A stretch of DNA of 61,137 nt from Gemmatimonadota bacterium (GTDB lineage Bacteria; Gemmatimonadota; Gemmatimonadetes; Gemmatimonadales; GWC2-71-9). Location of the stretch: positions 1 through 61,137 of the forward strand of contig JACQVB010000209.1 of NCBI GenBank assembly GCA_016209985.1, written 5' to 3'. The translations under genes and the position numbers were made by a program. The number at the start of each line of letters is the position of its first letter. The stretch's first letter is position 1. Under the pieces are notes generated by a model that saw only the letters and a program-made list of their open reading frames with translations, was not told the origin of the DNA and did no database searches. Positions 32,622 through 39,686 of this stretch are shown here, piece by piece.

Positions 32622-33581
32622 ATGCTGTCCCTAACGTTCCTCGGTACTTCCGCCGCGCGGCCCACGGTCGAGCGCAACGTGTCGTCCATCGCGCTGGTGC
32701 GCGAAGGTGAGACGCTGCTCTTCGAGTGCGGCGAAGGCACCCAGCGGCAGATGATGCGCTACGGCGTGAGCTTCGCTCTTTCCGAAATTTTCATCACCCA
32801 TTTTCACGCCGATCACTTTCTGGGCGTCATCGGGCTGATCCGCACGCTCGGCCTGCAGGGCCGCACCGATCCGCTGCACCTCTACGGCCCGCCCGGGGGG
32901 AAGCGCATCCTGTCCCGGGCGGTTGAGCTGGGAGTAGAGCGTGCGCCTTTTTCCATTGAACTGCACGAGCTCGACGCCGGCGACAAGTTGCGGCGCAAGG
33001 ACTACGACCTCGAGGTCATTCCCGCAGACCATGGGAAGGGTGCGGTCGCCTTCGCCTTGCGCGAGCACGCCAGACTGGGACGATTCGATCCGGACAAGGC
33101 AAAGGCGATGGGAATTCCGGAAGGCCCGTTGTGGGGCAGGATCCACAAAGGTGAAGCGGTGGAAGTTGAGGCACCGGAGCTCGGCGGGTCGGCGGGTCGG
33201 CGGGTCGTCAGTCCGTCGGAGCTGGTGGGGCCGCCGCGGCCGGGACGGCTGGTCGTCTTCAGCGGCGACACACGGCCGAGTCCGGCAATCGTGGAGGCGG
33301 CCACGGGCGCCGATTTGCTGGTGCACGAGGCGACGTTCGGTGATGAAGAGAAGGAACGAGCCAAGGAAACGGGTCATTCGACCGCGGTCGACGCGGCGCA
33401 GGTCGCACTCGCCGCGCGGGCCAGGCAATTGGTGATCACCCACCTCTCGGCCCGCTACTCGGCGAGTGGAGACGTTCTTCTCAAGGAAGCGCAGGCGGTG
33501 TTTCCGGCGACGGTTGTGGCGCGGGATGGGATGACGATTGAGGTGCCGTACCGGGACCTCACCCCTGTCCCCTCTCCCTGA
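32622..33581 (+). CDS. rnz: Ribonuclease Z
   Basis: tRNA 3'-end processing endonuclease of the metallo-beta-lactamase fold, 319 residues. Zinc motif HFHADHFLG (about residues 60-66), FLGTSAARPTVERNVSS at the N-terminus, IPADHGKGAVAFAL, SGDTRPS (about 215) and HEATF, with the last His in VITHLSARYS. An 8-mer tract (GGCGGGTC three times, 33183-33208) encodes GGSAGRRV in the exosite-side loop. tRNA-Ala and tRNA-Gln genes without encoded CCA lie just downstream, which suits the enzyme's job. ATG 32622. Confidence 0.95.
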   Translation: MLSLTFLGTSAARPTVERNVSSIALVREGETLLFECGEGTQRQMMRYGVSFALSEIFITHFHADHFLGVIGLIRTLGLQGRTDPLHLYGPPGGKRILSRAVELGVERAPFSIELHELDAGDKLRRKDYDLEVIPADHGKGAVAFALREHARLGRFDPDKAKAMGIPEGPLWGRIHKGEAVEVEAPELGGSAGRRVVSPSELVGPPRPGRLVVFSGDTRPSPAIVEAATGADLLVHEATFGDEEKERAKETGHSTAVDAAQVALAARARQLVITHLSARYSASGDVLLKEAQAVFPATVVARDGMTIEVPYRDLTPVPSP

Positions 33582-33592
33582 CGGGAGAGGGG
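33569..33592 (+). terminator. Hairpin at the rnz stop
   Basis: Perfect 10-bp stem CCCCTCTCCC/GGGAGAGGGG with a 4-base loop (33579-33582), spanning the stop codon. No U-tract, so it is a transcription pause or rho-type end, or a dispersed repeat. A related C/T-rich stretch is at 7265-7285. Confidence 0.5.
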
Positions 33593-33623
33593 AACGAGAG
33601 AGCGCCCGGATTAAGAACGGCTT

Positions 33624-33935
33624 TTACTGAACGATCACTTCTCCCGCCATGACGCTGTCGCCGAGGACGGTTGATCGGTACCGATAGGTTTCCGGCGGCA
33701 CTGAAGGAGCGCAGGAAGGTCCCCGACGTCTTCACGCCCGAATCGCGGCCGTCGCTAAAGGTCACCGAATGCGCCCGGGTGCCCGCCCGTTGCCGGCGCC
33801 GTTGCCTCCGCCGGTGTTGACGCCGGGGCCGATGGTGGGCCGGCGATTGCCGTCAGCCGGACCCAGCGACTGGGTACAGGACAACGCGCCTGCCACCAGT
33901 AGGGCGGAACAGAGGAGGGTGCGAGCGCGGTTCAT
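33624..33935 (-). pseudogene. Decayed lipoprotein cupredoxin (plastocyanin-like) gene
   Basis: ATG 33935 opens a signal peptide, MNRARTLLCSALLVAGALSC, and a Gly-rich linker, but the frame stops at 33762-33764. Further on, in another frame, the cupredoxin end is visible: AHSVTFSDGRDSGVKTSG, then after one more shift TYRYRSTVLGD and MAGEVIVQ-stop (33624). Deleting a single A in GGAAACC (about 33690) restores SFSAAGTYRYRSTV. The middle strands are missing and the expected Cys and second His copper ligands are replaced (Ser, Leu). So a cupredoxin gene that has lost function through a deletion and frameshifts. Confidence 0.65.
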
Positions 33936-34057
33936 ACTTTGACAGACACCGGTGCCGGGCGCGGGTCCGCCGGCCGGAGCGAGGCCTGGGCGCCACGGTT
34001 ATCAGGGTTTACAGTGCGCGGTGGCCCGTCTAAGTTCCCAACCCGCACTGGAATAGC

Positions 34058-34130
34058 GGGGCTGTAGCTCAGCTGGGAGAGCGCCTGGATCGCACCCAGG
34101 AGGTCAGGGGTTCGAGCCCCCTCAGCTCCA
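34058..34130 (+). tRNA. tRNA-Ala (anticodon CGC)
   Basis: 73 bases. Acceptor GGGGCTG/CAGCTCC (one G-T pair), D-arm with AGCTCAGCTGGGAGAGC, anticodon stem CCTGG/CCAGG enclosing loop ATCGCAC (anticodon CGC), T-arm with GTTCGAGCC. Discriminator A; CCA is not encoded. Confidence 0.95.
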
Positions 34131-34135
34131 TGAAA

Positions 34136-34202
34136 CAGGTGTCAGGGGTCAGGGCCCGGAGGCGAGGTTTTCCTGACACCTGGAACCTGACACCTGGCAC
34201 CT
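34136..34202. repeat. Inverted GTGTCAG-type heptamer array between two tRNAs
   Basis: Left arm CAGGTGTCAGGGGTCAGGG (34136-34154), right arm CCTGACACCTGGAACCTGAC and continuing CACCTGGCACCTG to 34202. Similar in sequence to the array at 22927-22995. Confidence 0.88.
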
Positions 34203-34208
34203 GCTCTC

Positions 34209-34281
34209 TGCCCCTTGGTGTAACTGGCAACACGCCTGACTCTGGATCAGGAGAGTCCTGGTTCGAGCCCAGGAGGGGCAA
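34209..34281 (+). tRNA. tRNA-Gln (anticodon CTG), island integration site
   Basis: 73 bases. Acceptor TGCCCCT/AGGGGCA, anticodon stem CCTGA/TCAGG with loop CTCTGGA (anticodon CTG), T-arm CCTGG TTCGAGC CCAGG. Discriminator A, no encoded CCA. The integrase gene ends 78 bases downstream, so its 3' end is the probable attachment site. Confidence 0.95.
34255..34281. other. Putative attL (3' end of tRNA-Gln)
   Basis: Tyrosine integrases of this type commonly recombine at the T-arm and acceptor end of a tRNA gene. The integrase gene lies next to it and points towards the tRNA. The exact core cannot be set because the second copy (attR) is not in the window. Confidence 0.5.
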
Positions 34282-34283
34282 CT

Positions 34284-34320
34284 CGAAGCCCGATCTCACG
34301 ATGAGTGGGGTCGGGCTTCG
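34284..34320 (+). terminator. Hairpin after tRNA-Gln
   Basis: Perfect 10-bp stem CGAAGCCCGA/TCGGGCTTCG with a 17-base loop, 2 bases after the tRNA. Followed by TACTCTCC rather than a U-run. Probable processing or termination hairpin for the tRNA, or part of the attachment region. Confidence 0.5.
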
Positions 34321-34359
34321 TACTCTCCATGCCCGCTGCTACCGTTTTGCTACCGTTTC

Positions 34360-35616
34360 TCAGGCGCTCTTGCTCGTCTTCCGGCTCATCAGCTTCACCG
34401 GCGAGGCCATGACGCGGAGCATCGTTTCCTCGTCCGCCTGCTGGTAACAGGTCAGCAGAGTCTGCGTGTCCCGCCAGCCTCCTGCGGCCTTCACGTCCAC
34501 CAGCGGCATGTCTTTCCGCTCCGTCGCCCACTTTCTGCGGTAGGCGTGCCACCGCCCACCTGCGAGCTTTCCGACCTTCGCCTGTGCCTCGGCTCGATCG
34601 AGCAACTCCCCGAAGATGTCGCGCGGCCAGGGCTCGTCCCGGGACCTGCTCGGAAACAACCATCCGTCTCCGATGACCCCCAGCCTGACCTTGAAGGTTC
34701 TAACCTCTTCGGCCAGGTGCTCGGGGATTGGCACGACGCTCTCGCGGCCACGCTTGTCGAACCCGGCCCGCCACCTAATAGCCGGCGGATCGAATTCGAT
34801 GTCCGACCACCTCAGGCCTCGGATCGCGCCGATTCTGCGACCAGTGCCCTCGGCCAGGACCAGCGCGAGCTCGAACCGCACCCACCGCTCGCGCCCGCGT
34901 TTCTGCGGCGCGCTGCCCGCGAGTTCCCGTGCTGCTTCCCGCACCCTCACGAACCGGTCATACGTCGCGACCGGCCTTCGCGGGTTTTCCTCCTTAGGAA
35001 GCCTCATCCCGCGGAGGGGATTCTCCGTGAGAAGCCACGACCCATTGGGCTTGCGTTCCCTGGTTGCCCAGAGGATCATCGCGCGAAGCACGCACAGGTC
35101 GTCACGGACGGCCGTAGCGCGAACCGGCTTGGTTCTTCGACCGTCAGGCCATCCTGCCCCGTTTCGCCGGATCTGGACATACCGGTCAACGTCGTTCAGG
35201 GTCAGGTGCTCCACGCGCTTGGTGGTGCCGAGGCCCGCGATCAGCCGTTCAGCGGCGCTCTTCTTCTGGCGTTGCGTGCGCTTGGTATTCTGTCGGTATC
35301 CTGAAGCCTCCCGCTGGTAGAGTTCCCAGAGTTCCCCGAGCGTCAGGGGTCGGTCGGACGCTTCATTCTCGCCGTTTACGACGGCGCGGTAGAACGCTTC
35401 CGCCCGCTTGAGCGCCTCCGTGCGGCTCTTCGTCTTGAGCGAGGCCCAATTCGCGCCGCGCCCCGGGATCCACGTTATCCGAACGAATTCGCCGCCTGGA
35501 CTGCGCTGAGTGACCCGGACCCGGCATCCACGCTCTCCAAGCGAGGCTGACCAGCATCCACCCCCGCTCTTATGCCACGGCGTCCGAATCGAAACCTTAG
35601 GCAACCGTCTCTCCAT
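34360..35616 (-). CDS. Tyrosine recombinase/site-specific integrase
   Basis: 418 residues. N-terminal arm-binding part, SAM-like core-binding domain (about 95-200, LTLGELWELYQREASGY), then the catalytic domain: Arg in EGTGRRIGAIRGLRWSDI (about 255), HAYRRKWATE with His-x-x-Arg (about 357), GWRDTQTLLTCYQQ with nucleophile Tyr near 391. The His/Trp box is Trp (GGWRD). Responsible for inserting and excising this island at tRNA-Gln. ATG 35616; its first codons overlap the end of the HTH gene by 20 bases, so excisionase and integrase are co-expressed. Confidence 0.93.
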   Translation of the reverse strand: MERRLPKVSIRTPWHKSGGGCWSASLGERGCRVRVTQRSPGGEFVRITWIPGRGANWASLKTKSRTEALKRAEAFYRAVVNGENEASDRPLTLGELWELYQREASGYRQNTKRTQRQKKSAAERLIAGLGTTKRVEHLTLNDVDRYVQIRRNGAGWPDGRRTKPVRATAVRDDLCVLRAMILWATRERKPNGSWLLTENPLRGMRLPKEENPRRPVATYDRFVRVREAARELAGSAPQKRGRERWVRFELALVLAEGTGRRIGAIRGLRWSDIEFDPPAIRWRAGFDKRGRESVVPIPEHLAEEVRTFKVRLGVIGDGWLFPSRSRDEPWPRDIFGELLDRAEAQAKVGKLAGGRWHAYRRKWATERKDMPLVDVKAAGGWRDTQTLLTCYQQADEETMLRVMASPVKLMSRKTSKSA

Positions 35617-35992
35617 CTGTTGCGCCCTTTCTACGGCGCCAGACGGTCACCAAGTGCCGAGCATCGGCGTCGACATCGTACGAGCTGTCGCCCGTCGAGT
35701 CAACTCGATGCGGCTTTCTGGGAAGGTCTGCGGCGCGGAAGAACAGCCTACGGCCGCGGCGGAAGGCGGTGAGTCGGCCGAGCCGGGCCATGCGGCGGAG
35801 GTGGTCGGGCGAGTAACCCGTGGCCTGGGACGCCTCGTCCAGCGAGAGTTCGGCCTGGTCCTCGGCATTCCAGAGCAGTTCGAGCTCGGCCAGGATCTGA
35901 TCGCAGAGCCTCGCCCCGTCCACGAGCGCGCCGAGCCGGTTGAGCTCATCGCGCCGCTTCCGAAGCTCTTGAACAAACTGCTGCCGGGTCAT
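35597..35992 (-). CDS. Excisionase-like helix-turn-helix protein
   Basis: 131 residues. A helical N-terminal half (MTRQQFVQELRKRRDELNRL) leads to a MerR/Xis-type winged helix: LSLDEASQATGYSPDHLRRM then ARLGRLTAFRRGRRLFFRAADLPRKP. This is the excisionase/AlpA DNA-binding pattern. It overlaps the integrase start by 20 bases, a common Xis-Int arrangement. The tail is basic. It probably controls the direction of recombination or integrase expression. Confidence 0.7.
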   Translation of the reverse strand: MTRQQFVQELRKRRDELNRLGALVDGARLCDQILAELELLWNAEDQAELSLDEASQATGYSPDHLRRMARLGRLTAFRRGRRLFFRAADLPRKPHRVDSTGDSSYDVDADARHLVTVWRRRKGATDGETVA

Positions 35993-36290
35993 CGTGTCAC
36001 CGTTCCGGACTCGCGCTTCTCATTTCTCGTTTCACGTCCCGTTTCTCAGCTCTCCAACACCCCTCTCACAACACCTTCACCCATCACCAGTTACCAACTT
36101 CATTTCAGCTTCATTCCAGCGTTTCACGCTCTGCCGCAGATGCCACTTCGCCCGCTCGAGGGCGCTGCGAGAGCCCCATCCGAGCAGTTCAACGGACGTG
36201 TCGCGACCGTTGGGGCTCCGCTCAACCGCCTGGCATCTGCCGTTTCCCAAAGGCCTCTGGGCCGCCTTGGCGCTTCGCACACGCGAGCGC
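35993..36290. other. Non-coding stretch with C/T-rich heptamer-like tract
   Basis: 36012-36063 has loosely heptameric units (CTTCTCA, TTTCTCG, TTTCACG, TCTCAGC). The minus-strand frame at 36077-36337 ends in ERAKWHLRQSVKRWNEAEMK, which looks protein-like, but it starts inside the neighbouring gene, crosses a likely terminator and lacks a ribosome site. I see no convincing gene here. Confidence 0.5.
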
Positions 36291-36316
36291 AAAAAAAGGG
36301 GCCCCTCACTGGGGGG
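36291..36316 (-). terminator. Likely intrinsic terminator at the end of the 128-aa gene
   Basis: On the minus strand: CCCCCC, AGTGA loop, GGGG, CCCC, then TTTTTTT (36291-36297). The stem overlaps the stop codon at 36306. The T7 run is unusual in this GC-rich sequence. Confidence 0.45.
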
Positions 36317-36692
36317 TGGCGCGGAGCCACTGCTCAAAACGAGCAGCCACCTTCAGGACAGATTCGACATCCGATTCTGTCCAGCACAGCGCCGCTGCCG
36401 CCTTTAGCGCCACGGCGCGCGCGATCCGCGCGTCCACGGACGCTTCTTGCGCGTGGCGCTCGACACTGGCGTCCTCGACGCCCATTTCTTCGGCGGGCTC
36501 CGACACTCGGATCTCCTCGATGCTCCGGAACCTGCCGGACTCCGAGTACGCGATCTCGACCTCAGCGCCGCGCTCGACCGGGCACTGACCCGCGCCGTCG
36601 AACCACGAGCGGCCGATACGGACACCGTAGCGGTCCTCGGAGTTCTGGGCGGTCGCGACGACCACGCCCCTGGCCTGCTTCAGTTCGCTCAT
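36306..36692 (-). CDS. Unknown 128-aa protein, possible OB-fold
   Basis: The first 65 residues have a strand-rich pattern with a Trp-Phe patch, RIGRSWFDGAGQCPVERGAEV then IAYSESGRFRSIEEI, which resembles small OB-fold nucleic-acid-binding proteins of phages and islands. The second half is helical and Ala-rich (ARIARAVALKAAAALC, VLKVAARFEQWL). ATG 36692 has an almost perfect Shine-Dalgarno, GGAGGTGATTGT, so it is strongly translated. It lies downstream of the HerA operon, on the same strand. Function not recognised. Confidence 0.65.
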   Translation of the reverse strand: MSELKQARGVVVATAQNSEDRYGVRIGRSWFDGAGQCPVERGAEVEIAYSESGRFRSIEEIRVSEPAEEMGVEDASVERHAQEASVDARIARAVALKAAAALCWTESDVESVLKVAARFEQWLRATPQ

Positions 36693-36715
36693 ACAATCAC
36701 CTCCGCTGCTTGATA

Positions 36716-36735
36716 GGCGGGTCGCGAAACCCGCC
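36716..36735 (-). terminator. Hairpin between the HerA gene and the 128-aa gene
   Basis: Stem GGCGGGT/ACCCGCC with a 6-base loop, 23 bases upstream of the 128-aa gene's ATG. No U-tract. It may reduce read-through from the HerA operon or protect the 3' end. Confidence 0.4.
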
Positions 36736-36789
36736 GCCCAACCGCGGGGCTTCGCGCCTCGTCGACGCCAGCGGATGACGAACTGAAGG

Positions 36790-38838
36790 TCATGCCGATG
36801 CCTCGGGGCGATCCTGCGGACCGCCCTCGTCGAACTCAGGCTGGAACTCGCGCAGCAGCTTGAAGCGGACCTTCTCGAGCACGACCGCTGCCTCGGGCCC
36901 GAGCGTCGCGGTGATTGTGCGCTTCAGCTTCGCGGCCTCGTCTTCGGACTTCACGCAGTACCACACTTGGTTGAAGCCGACCTCGAGGTCTCGCAAGTTC
37001 GCGATCTCCTTTTGCACGCCCTCGATGAGTACCTCTGCGGCTATCGCGACGCCGTCCTTCTGGAGGCTCACGTCCACGCTCTTGCCATCCACGAAGTGCT
37101 CAACCGTGGCGTGGTAGCCGTTCCTTCGGGCCCAAGCAGCAATGACGTGCTGATGGTAGATGTGCTCCAGGCTGCCCCTGCCAGCGGGCCGTTGGCAGGC
37201 CACGCCGATCGATTTAAGGAACTGCACGCCTTTATTGGTCACGACCGTGAGCTTGAACCCGCGCGACTTGTTGTGCGTCCTGACTTCCTGAAGCTCAATC
37301 AGGTCCGAAGACGCGAGTTCGCTGCGGAGCGCGGTTCCCTGCGAAAGCGGGACCTGTAACCTGCGGTCGCGCCAGGTGACGGGCACCAGCTGGTCCTTGC
37401 TGATCTCGACCAGGTAGTCCAGTGCGCCCTTCGAGACGAGCGGCAGTTTCTCCTCCTTCGGCGGCTCCGCTGCAGCCGGGCGGCCTCCCTCAAGCGGGAT
37501 GAAGCTCAAGCTGTTGATCGTGTCGTGGATCCTCTTCTCGATCTCCGCGGGCTCCGGAGCCCTCACCGGGCAGTCGTGGACCCTCACCAGGAAAGGCTCG
37601 GGCCACGACGGGTTGTTGTACTGCACCACGCACACCTGCCGAGGGAGCCGTGAAAGCGCGGCGCGCTGCTCGTGGTTCAAGCTCAGGCTGCGTTGGATCG
37701 CATCCTGGTCCCTGCCTTCAATCGTCGAGAAGACGAACCGCGAGGTGCAGTTCGCGACGATCTGTGTCGGCAGCTCGCTCGGCACCTGGTCAGTGCAGAG
37801 CAGCGCCACGCGGCACTTCGCAAGCGTTCGCGCGGCGTCCAAGACCACCGGTTCAGCGATGTCCGCGCGGCGCAGCCGCTCGCGGTTGGTGAGGCGGTGC
37901 AGCTCCTCCACCACCAGCATGAGCTTCGGCACCGGGTGGGGATCGGGCTGGAAGTGGCAGCTGATGCGCAGAAGCAGGTCGTTGACAGCCAGGCAGTAGT
38001 CGTCCGCGTTCATGCCGCGGAAGCGGAGCAGCGTGCTTGTCGAGGTGAGATCGGCAATGTCGTGGCCGGACGCGCAGCTGAACACCGGGCTCGTGAGCAA
38101 TCCCTCAAACCGGTTTTTCAGGCTCTCGTAGAAACCGTACTCGCGGCCTGCGCGCTGGAGCTTGAAACGCAGCTGCATCAGCGCCTCGTACAGGTCCGCG
38201 ATGCTCACAGGACGCGATGGGTTCAGCCCCTTGCAGTGCTTGAGGAGGAAGCGGAGCATGGACTTTGAGCCGTCGCGGAGGTACAGCGACTCGCCCATGT
38301 TTCGAATCGCGTAGCCCCACCAGACCTCATCAGGAACACCGGCAGGGGGGCCGAACAACCCAATCCGCAGGTTCTGCCAGTCGATGACCTGCCAGCCCCC
38401 GCTGAGCGCGAGGTCGGCGTAGGCCGGGTCGTCCTCGGGGTCGATGATGAAGCACAGCTGCCCATCTACCAGCCGCCGGGCCGCCATGGACTTGCCGCCG
38501 CGCGTGGCGCCAACGAACAGCCGGTGGACGGTAACGTGCGGAACGCTCATCTCTCCGCACGCCTCGAGCCCCTGGACCGTCGGCTTGACTGCGGTCCCGA
38601 AACCCAGATAGGGAACGTGCTCCGCGCCTGGAACGATGAAGTCCCTGCTGGTAGGCGTCTTGAACGGCTGAGGGCTGTACGCCTCATCGCCTGCCTCCGC
38701 CGTGAGCTTGCGCAGGAGCGACTCTTCGAGCCTGGGGTCCGGATACATGGCGAGCCGCCGCATCAGGGCCCTGAAACCCGGCTCCCGGTGGCGGCCCGTG
38801 ATTTCCGCCAGCTCGAGGATCCGCGGGAGTGCGCTCAC
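36790..38838 (-). CDS. HerA/FtsK-like ATPase with nuclease-like C-terminal domain
   Basis: 682 residues. P-loop LFVGATRGGKSMAARRLV (about 112-128), a following LCFIIDPEDDPAYADL, Walker B-type LMLVVEELHRLTN (about 308) and sensor region VALLCTDQVPSELP match the HerA/VirD4 class of hexameric DNA pumps. From about residue 455 a winged-helix segment follows, then TVEHFVDGKSVDVSLQKDG and AIAAEVLIEGVQKEIANL, whose Asp, Glu and Lys spacing recalls PD-(D/E)XK-like domains. No transmembrane helices, unlike conjugation coupling proteins. GTG 38838 overlaps the upstream stop by 4 bases. Last gene of the coupled operon. Confidence 0.82.
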   Translation of the reverse strand: MSALPRILELAEITGRHREPGFRALMRRLAMYPDPRLEESLLRKLTAEAGDEAYSPQPFKTPTSRDFIVPGAEHVPYLGFGTAVKPTVQGLEACGEMSVPHVTVHRLFVGATRGGKSMAARRLVDGQLCFIIDPEDDPAYADLALSGGWQVIDWQNLRIGLFGPPAGVPDEVWWGYAIRNMGESLYLRDGSKSMLRFLLKHCKGLNPSRPVSIADLYEALMQLRFKLQRAGREYGFYESLKNRFEGLLTSPVFSCASGHDIADLTSTSTLLRFRGMNADDYCLAVNDLLLRISCHFQPDPHPVPKLMLVVEELHRLTNRERLRRADIAEPVVLDAARTLAKCRVALLCTDQVPSELPTQIVANCTSRFVFSTIEGRDQDAIQRSLSLNHEQRAALSRLPRQVCVVQYNNPSWPEPFLVRVHDCPVRAPEPAEIEKRIHDTINSLSFIPLEGGRPAAAEPPKEEKLPLVSKGALDYLVEISKDQLVPVTWRDRRLQVPLSQGTALRSELASSDLIELQEVRTHNKSRGFKLTVVTNKGVQFLKSIGVACQRPAGRGSLEHIYHQHVIAAWARRNGYHATVEHFVDGKSVDVSLQKDGVAIAAEVLIEGVQKEIANLRDLEVGFNQVWYCVKSEDEAAKLKRTITATLGPEAAVVLEKVRFKLLREFQPEFDEGGPQDRPEASA

Positions 38839-39686
38839 GGCAGCTGCTTTCTCCCGCCGGGGAGCTGCTTCTCGCGCCGCGCGGCATCCAGGCCAGCCTT
38901 GGCGATCTCGCGCTGCAGCGCCTCGGTTTCCAGCCGGGAGTCCAAGGCCCGGCGCTCAAGCTCGTTTCGGGCGGCTGCTTGCGACGCCTCGACGAGCAGG
39001 CGCTTGTGCTGCAGCTCTAGATTCGCGTCCTGCAGCCTGATGTTCGCGTAGGCCGTCTCCTCCTGGGCCGTGATGAGCCGCCGTTGCGCTTGTTCGCGTG
39101 CGTCCTCCAGTTCCAGTCTCCTTTCTTCAAACCCCACGCGGCGCTCCTCGAACTCCAGCCTGCGCTCCTGATGCCGCATGTCCAACCGGAGCTTCTCAAT
39201 GCCCGTTTTCGCGGCCTGGACCTGGGCCTCGGCGAGGGACACCTGCTGCCGAGCTGCGGCCAGCCTGGCCACGGCCAAGCCCTCCTCAGCCGCCCGCTTG
39301 AACACCGCGTGCCTTCGGTGCGGCTCAGCGCAGCTCCGGTGGTACCAGGCCTGCTCAGGAGTCCCCTGTCCGACGAGCTCGCCGGTGCCGGGCAGGATCT
39401 GCGACCCGCAGGATGGGCAGCGATGGATGCACCGGACGCACCAGATCTTTCCGTCCAGCTCGACCGTCTCTTTCGGGTCATCGACCACGTGCCCGCACGC
39501 CAGCGGCGCGACCCGCACGTCCAGGCGCTTGTTGCCTGAGTCGTCGAAGACTTCGTGAGCTTCCTTCAGGAAGACGGGATTGCCGTCCACCATGAGGTAG
39601 AAGTTCGTGCGGGTGTGCATGCCCGGCGCTTCGAGGGGCCCGCGCCCGGTTTCGGCTGCCACGAGGAACGCCTTCTTGTCCATCAC
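38835..39686 (-). CDS. LIM-like zinc-binding protein with long coiled coil
   Basis: 283 residues. Residues 60-120 hold a Cys/His cluster: ACGHVVDD, IWCVRCIHRCPSCGSQILP, and AWYHRSCAE. The C-x2-C, C-x2-C and W-Y-H-x2-C pattern resembles LIM or treble-clef zinc domains. Residues 125-270 are a charged coiled coil (RLEFEERRVGFEERRLELED). No membrane span. It overlaps both neighbours by 4 bases, so it is made in step with the ATPase and the membrane protein. A paralogue is encoded at 45058-45714. Function unknown; adaptor role is inferred. Confidence 0.75.
   Translation of the reverse strand: MMDKKAFLVAAETGRGPLEAPGMHTRTNFYLMVDGNPVFLKEAHEVFDDSGNKRLDVRVAPLACGHVVDDPKETVELDGKIWCVRCIHRCPSCGSQILPGTGELVGQGTPEQAWYHRSCAEPHRRHAVFKRAAEEGLAVARLAAARQQVSLAEAQVQAAKTGIEKLRLDMRHQERRLEFEERRVGFEERRLELEDAREQAQRRLITAQEETAYANIRLQDANLELQHKRLLVEASQAAARNELERRALDSRLETEALQREIAKAGLDAARREKQLPGGRKQLP

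Noticed and set aside
36077-36337. 86-aa minus-strand frame
   Set aside because: Begins inside the 128-aa gene, crosses a probable terminator and has no ribosome site, though its end looks protein-like.
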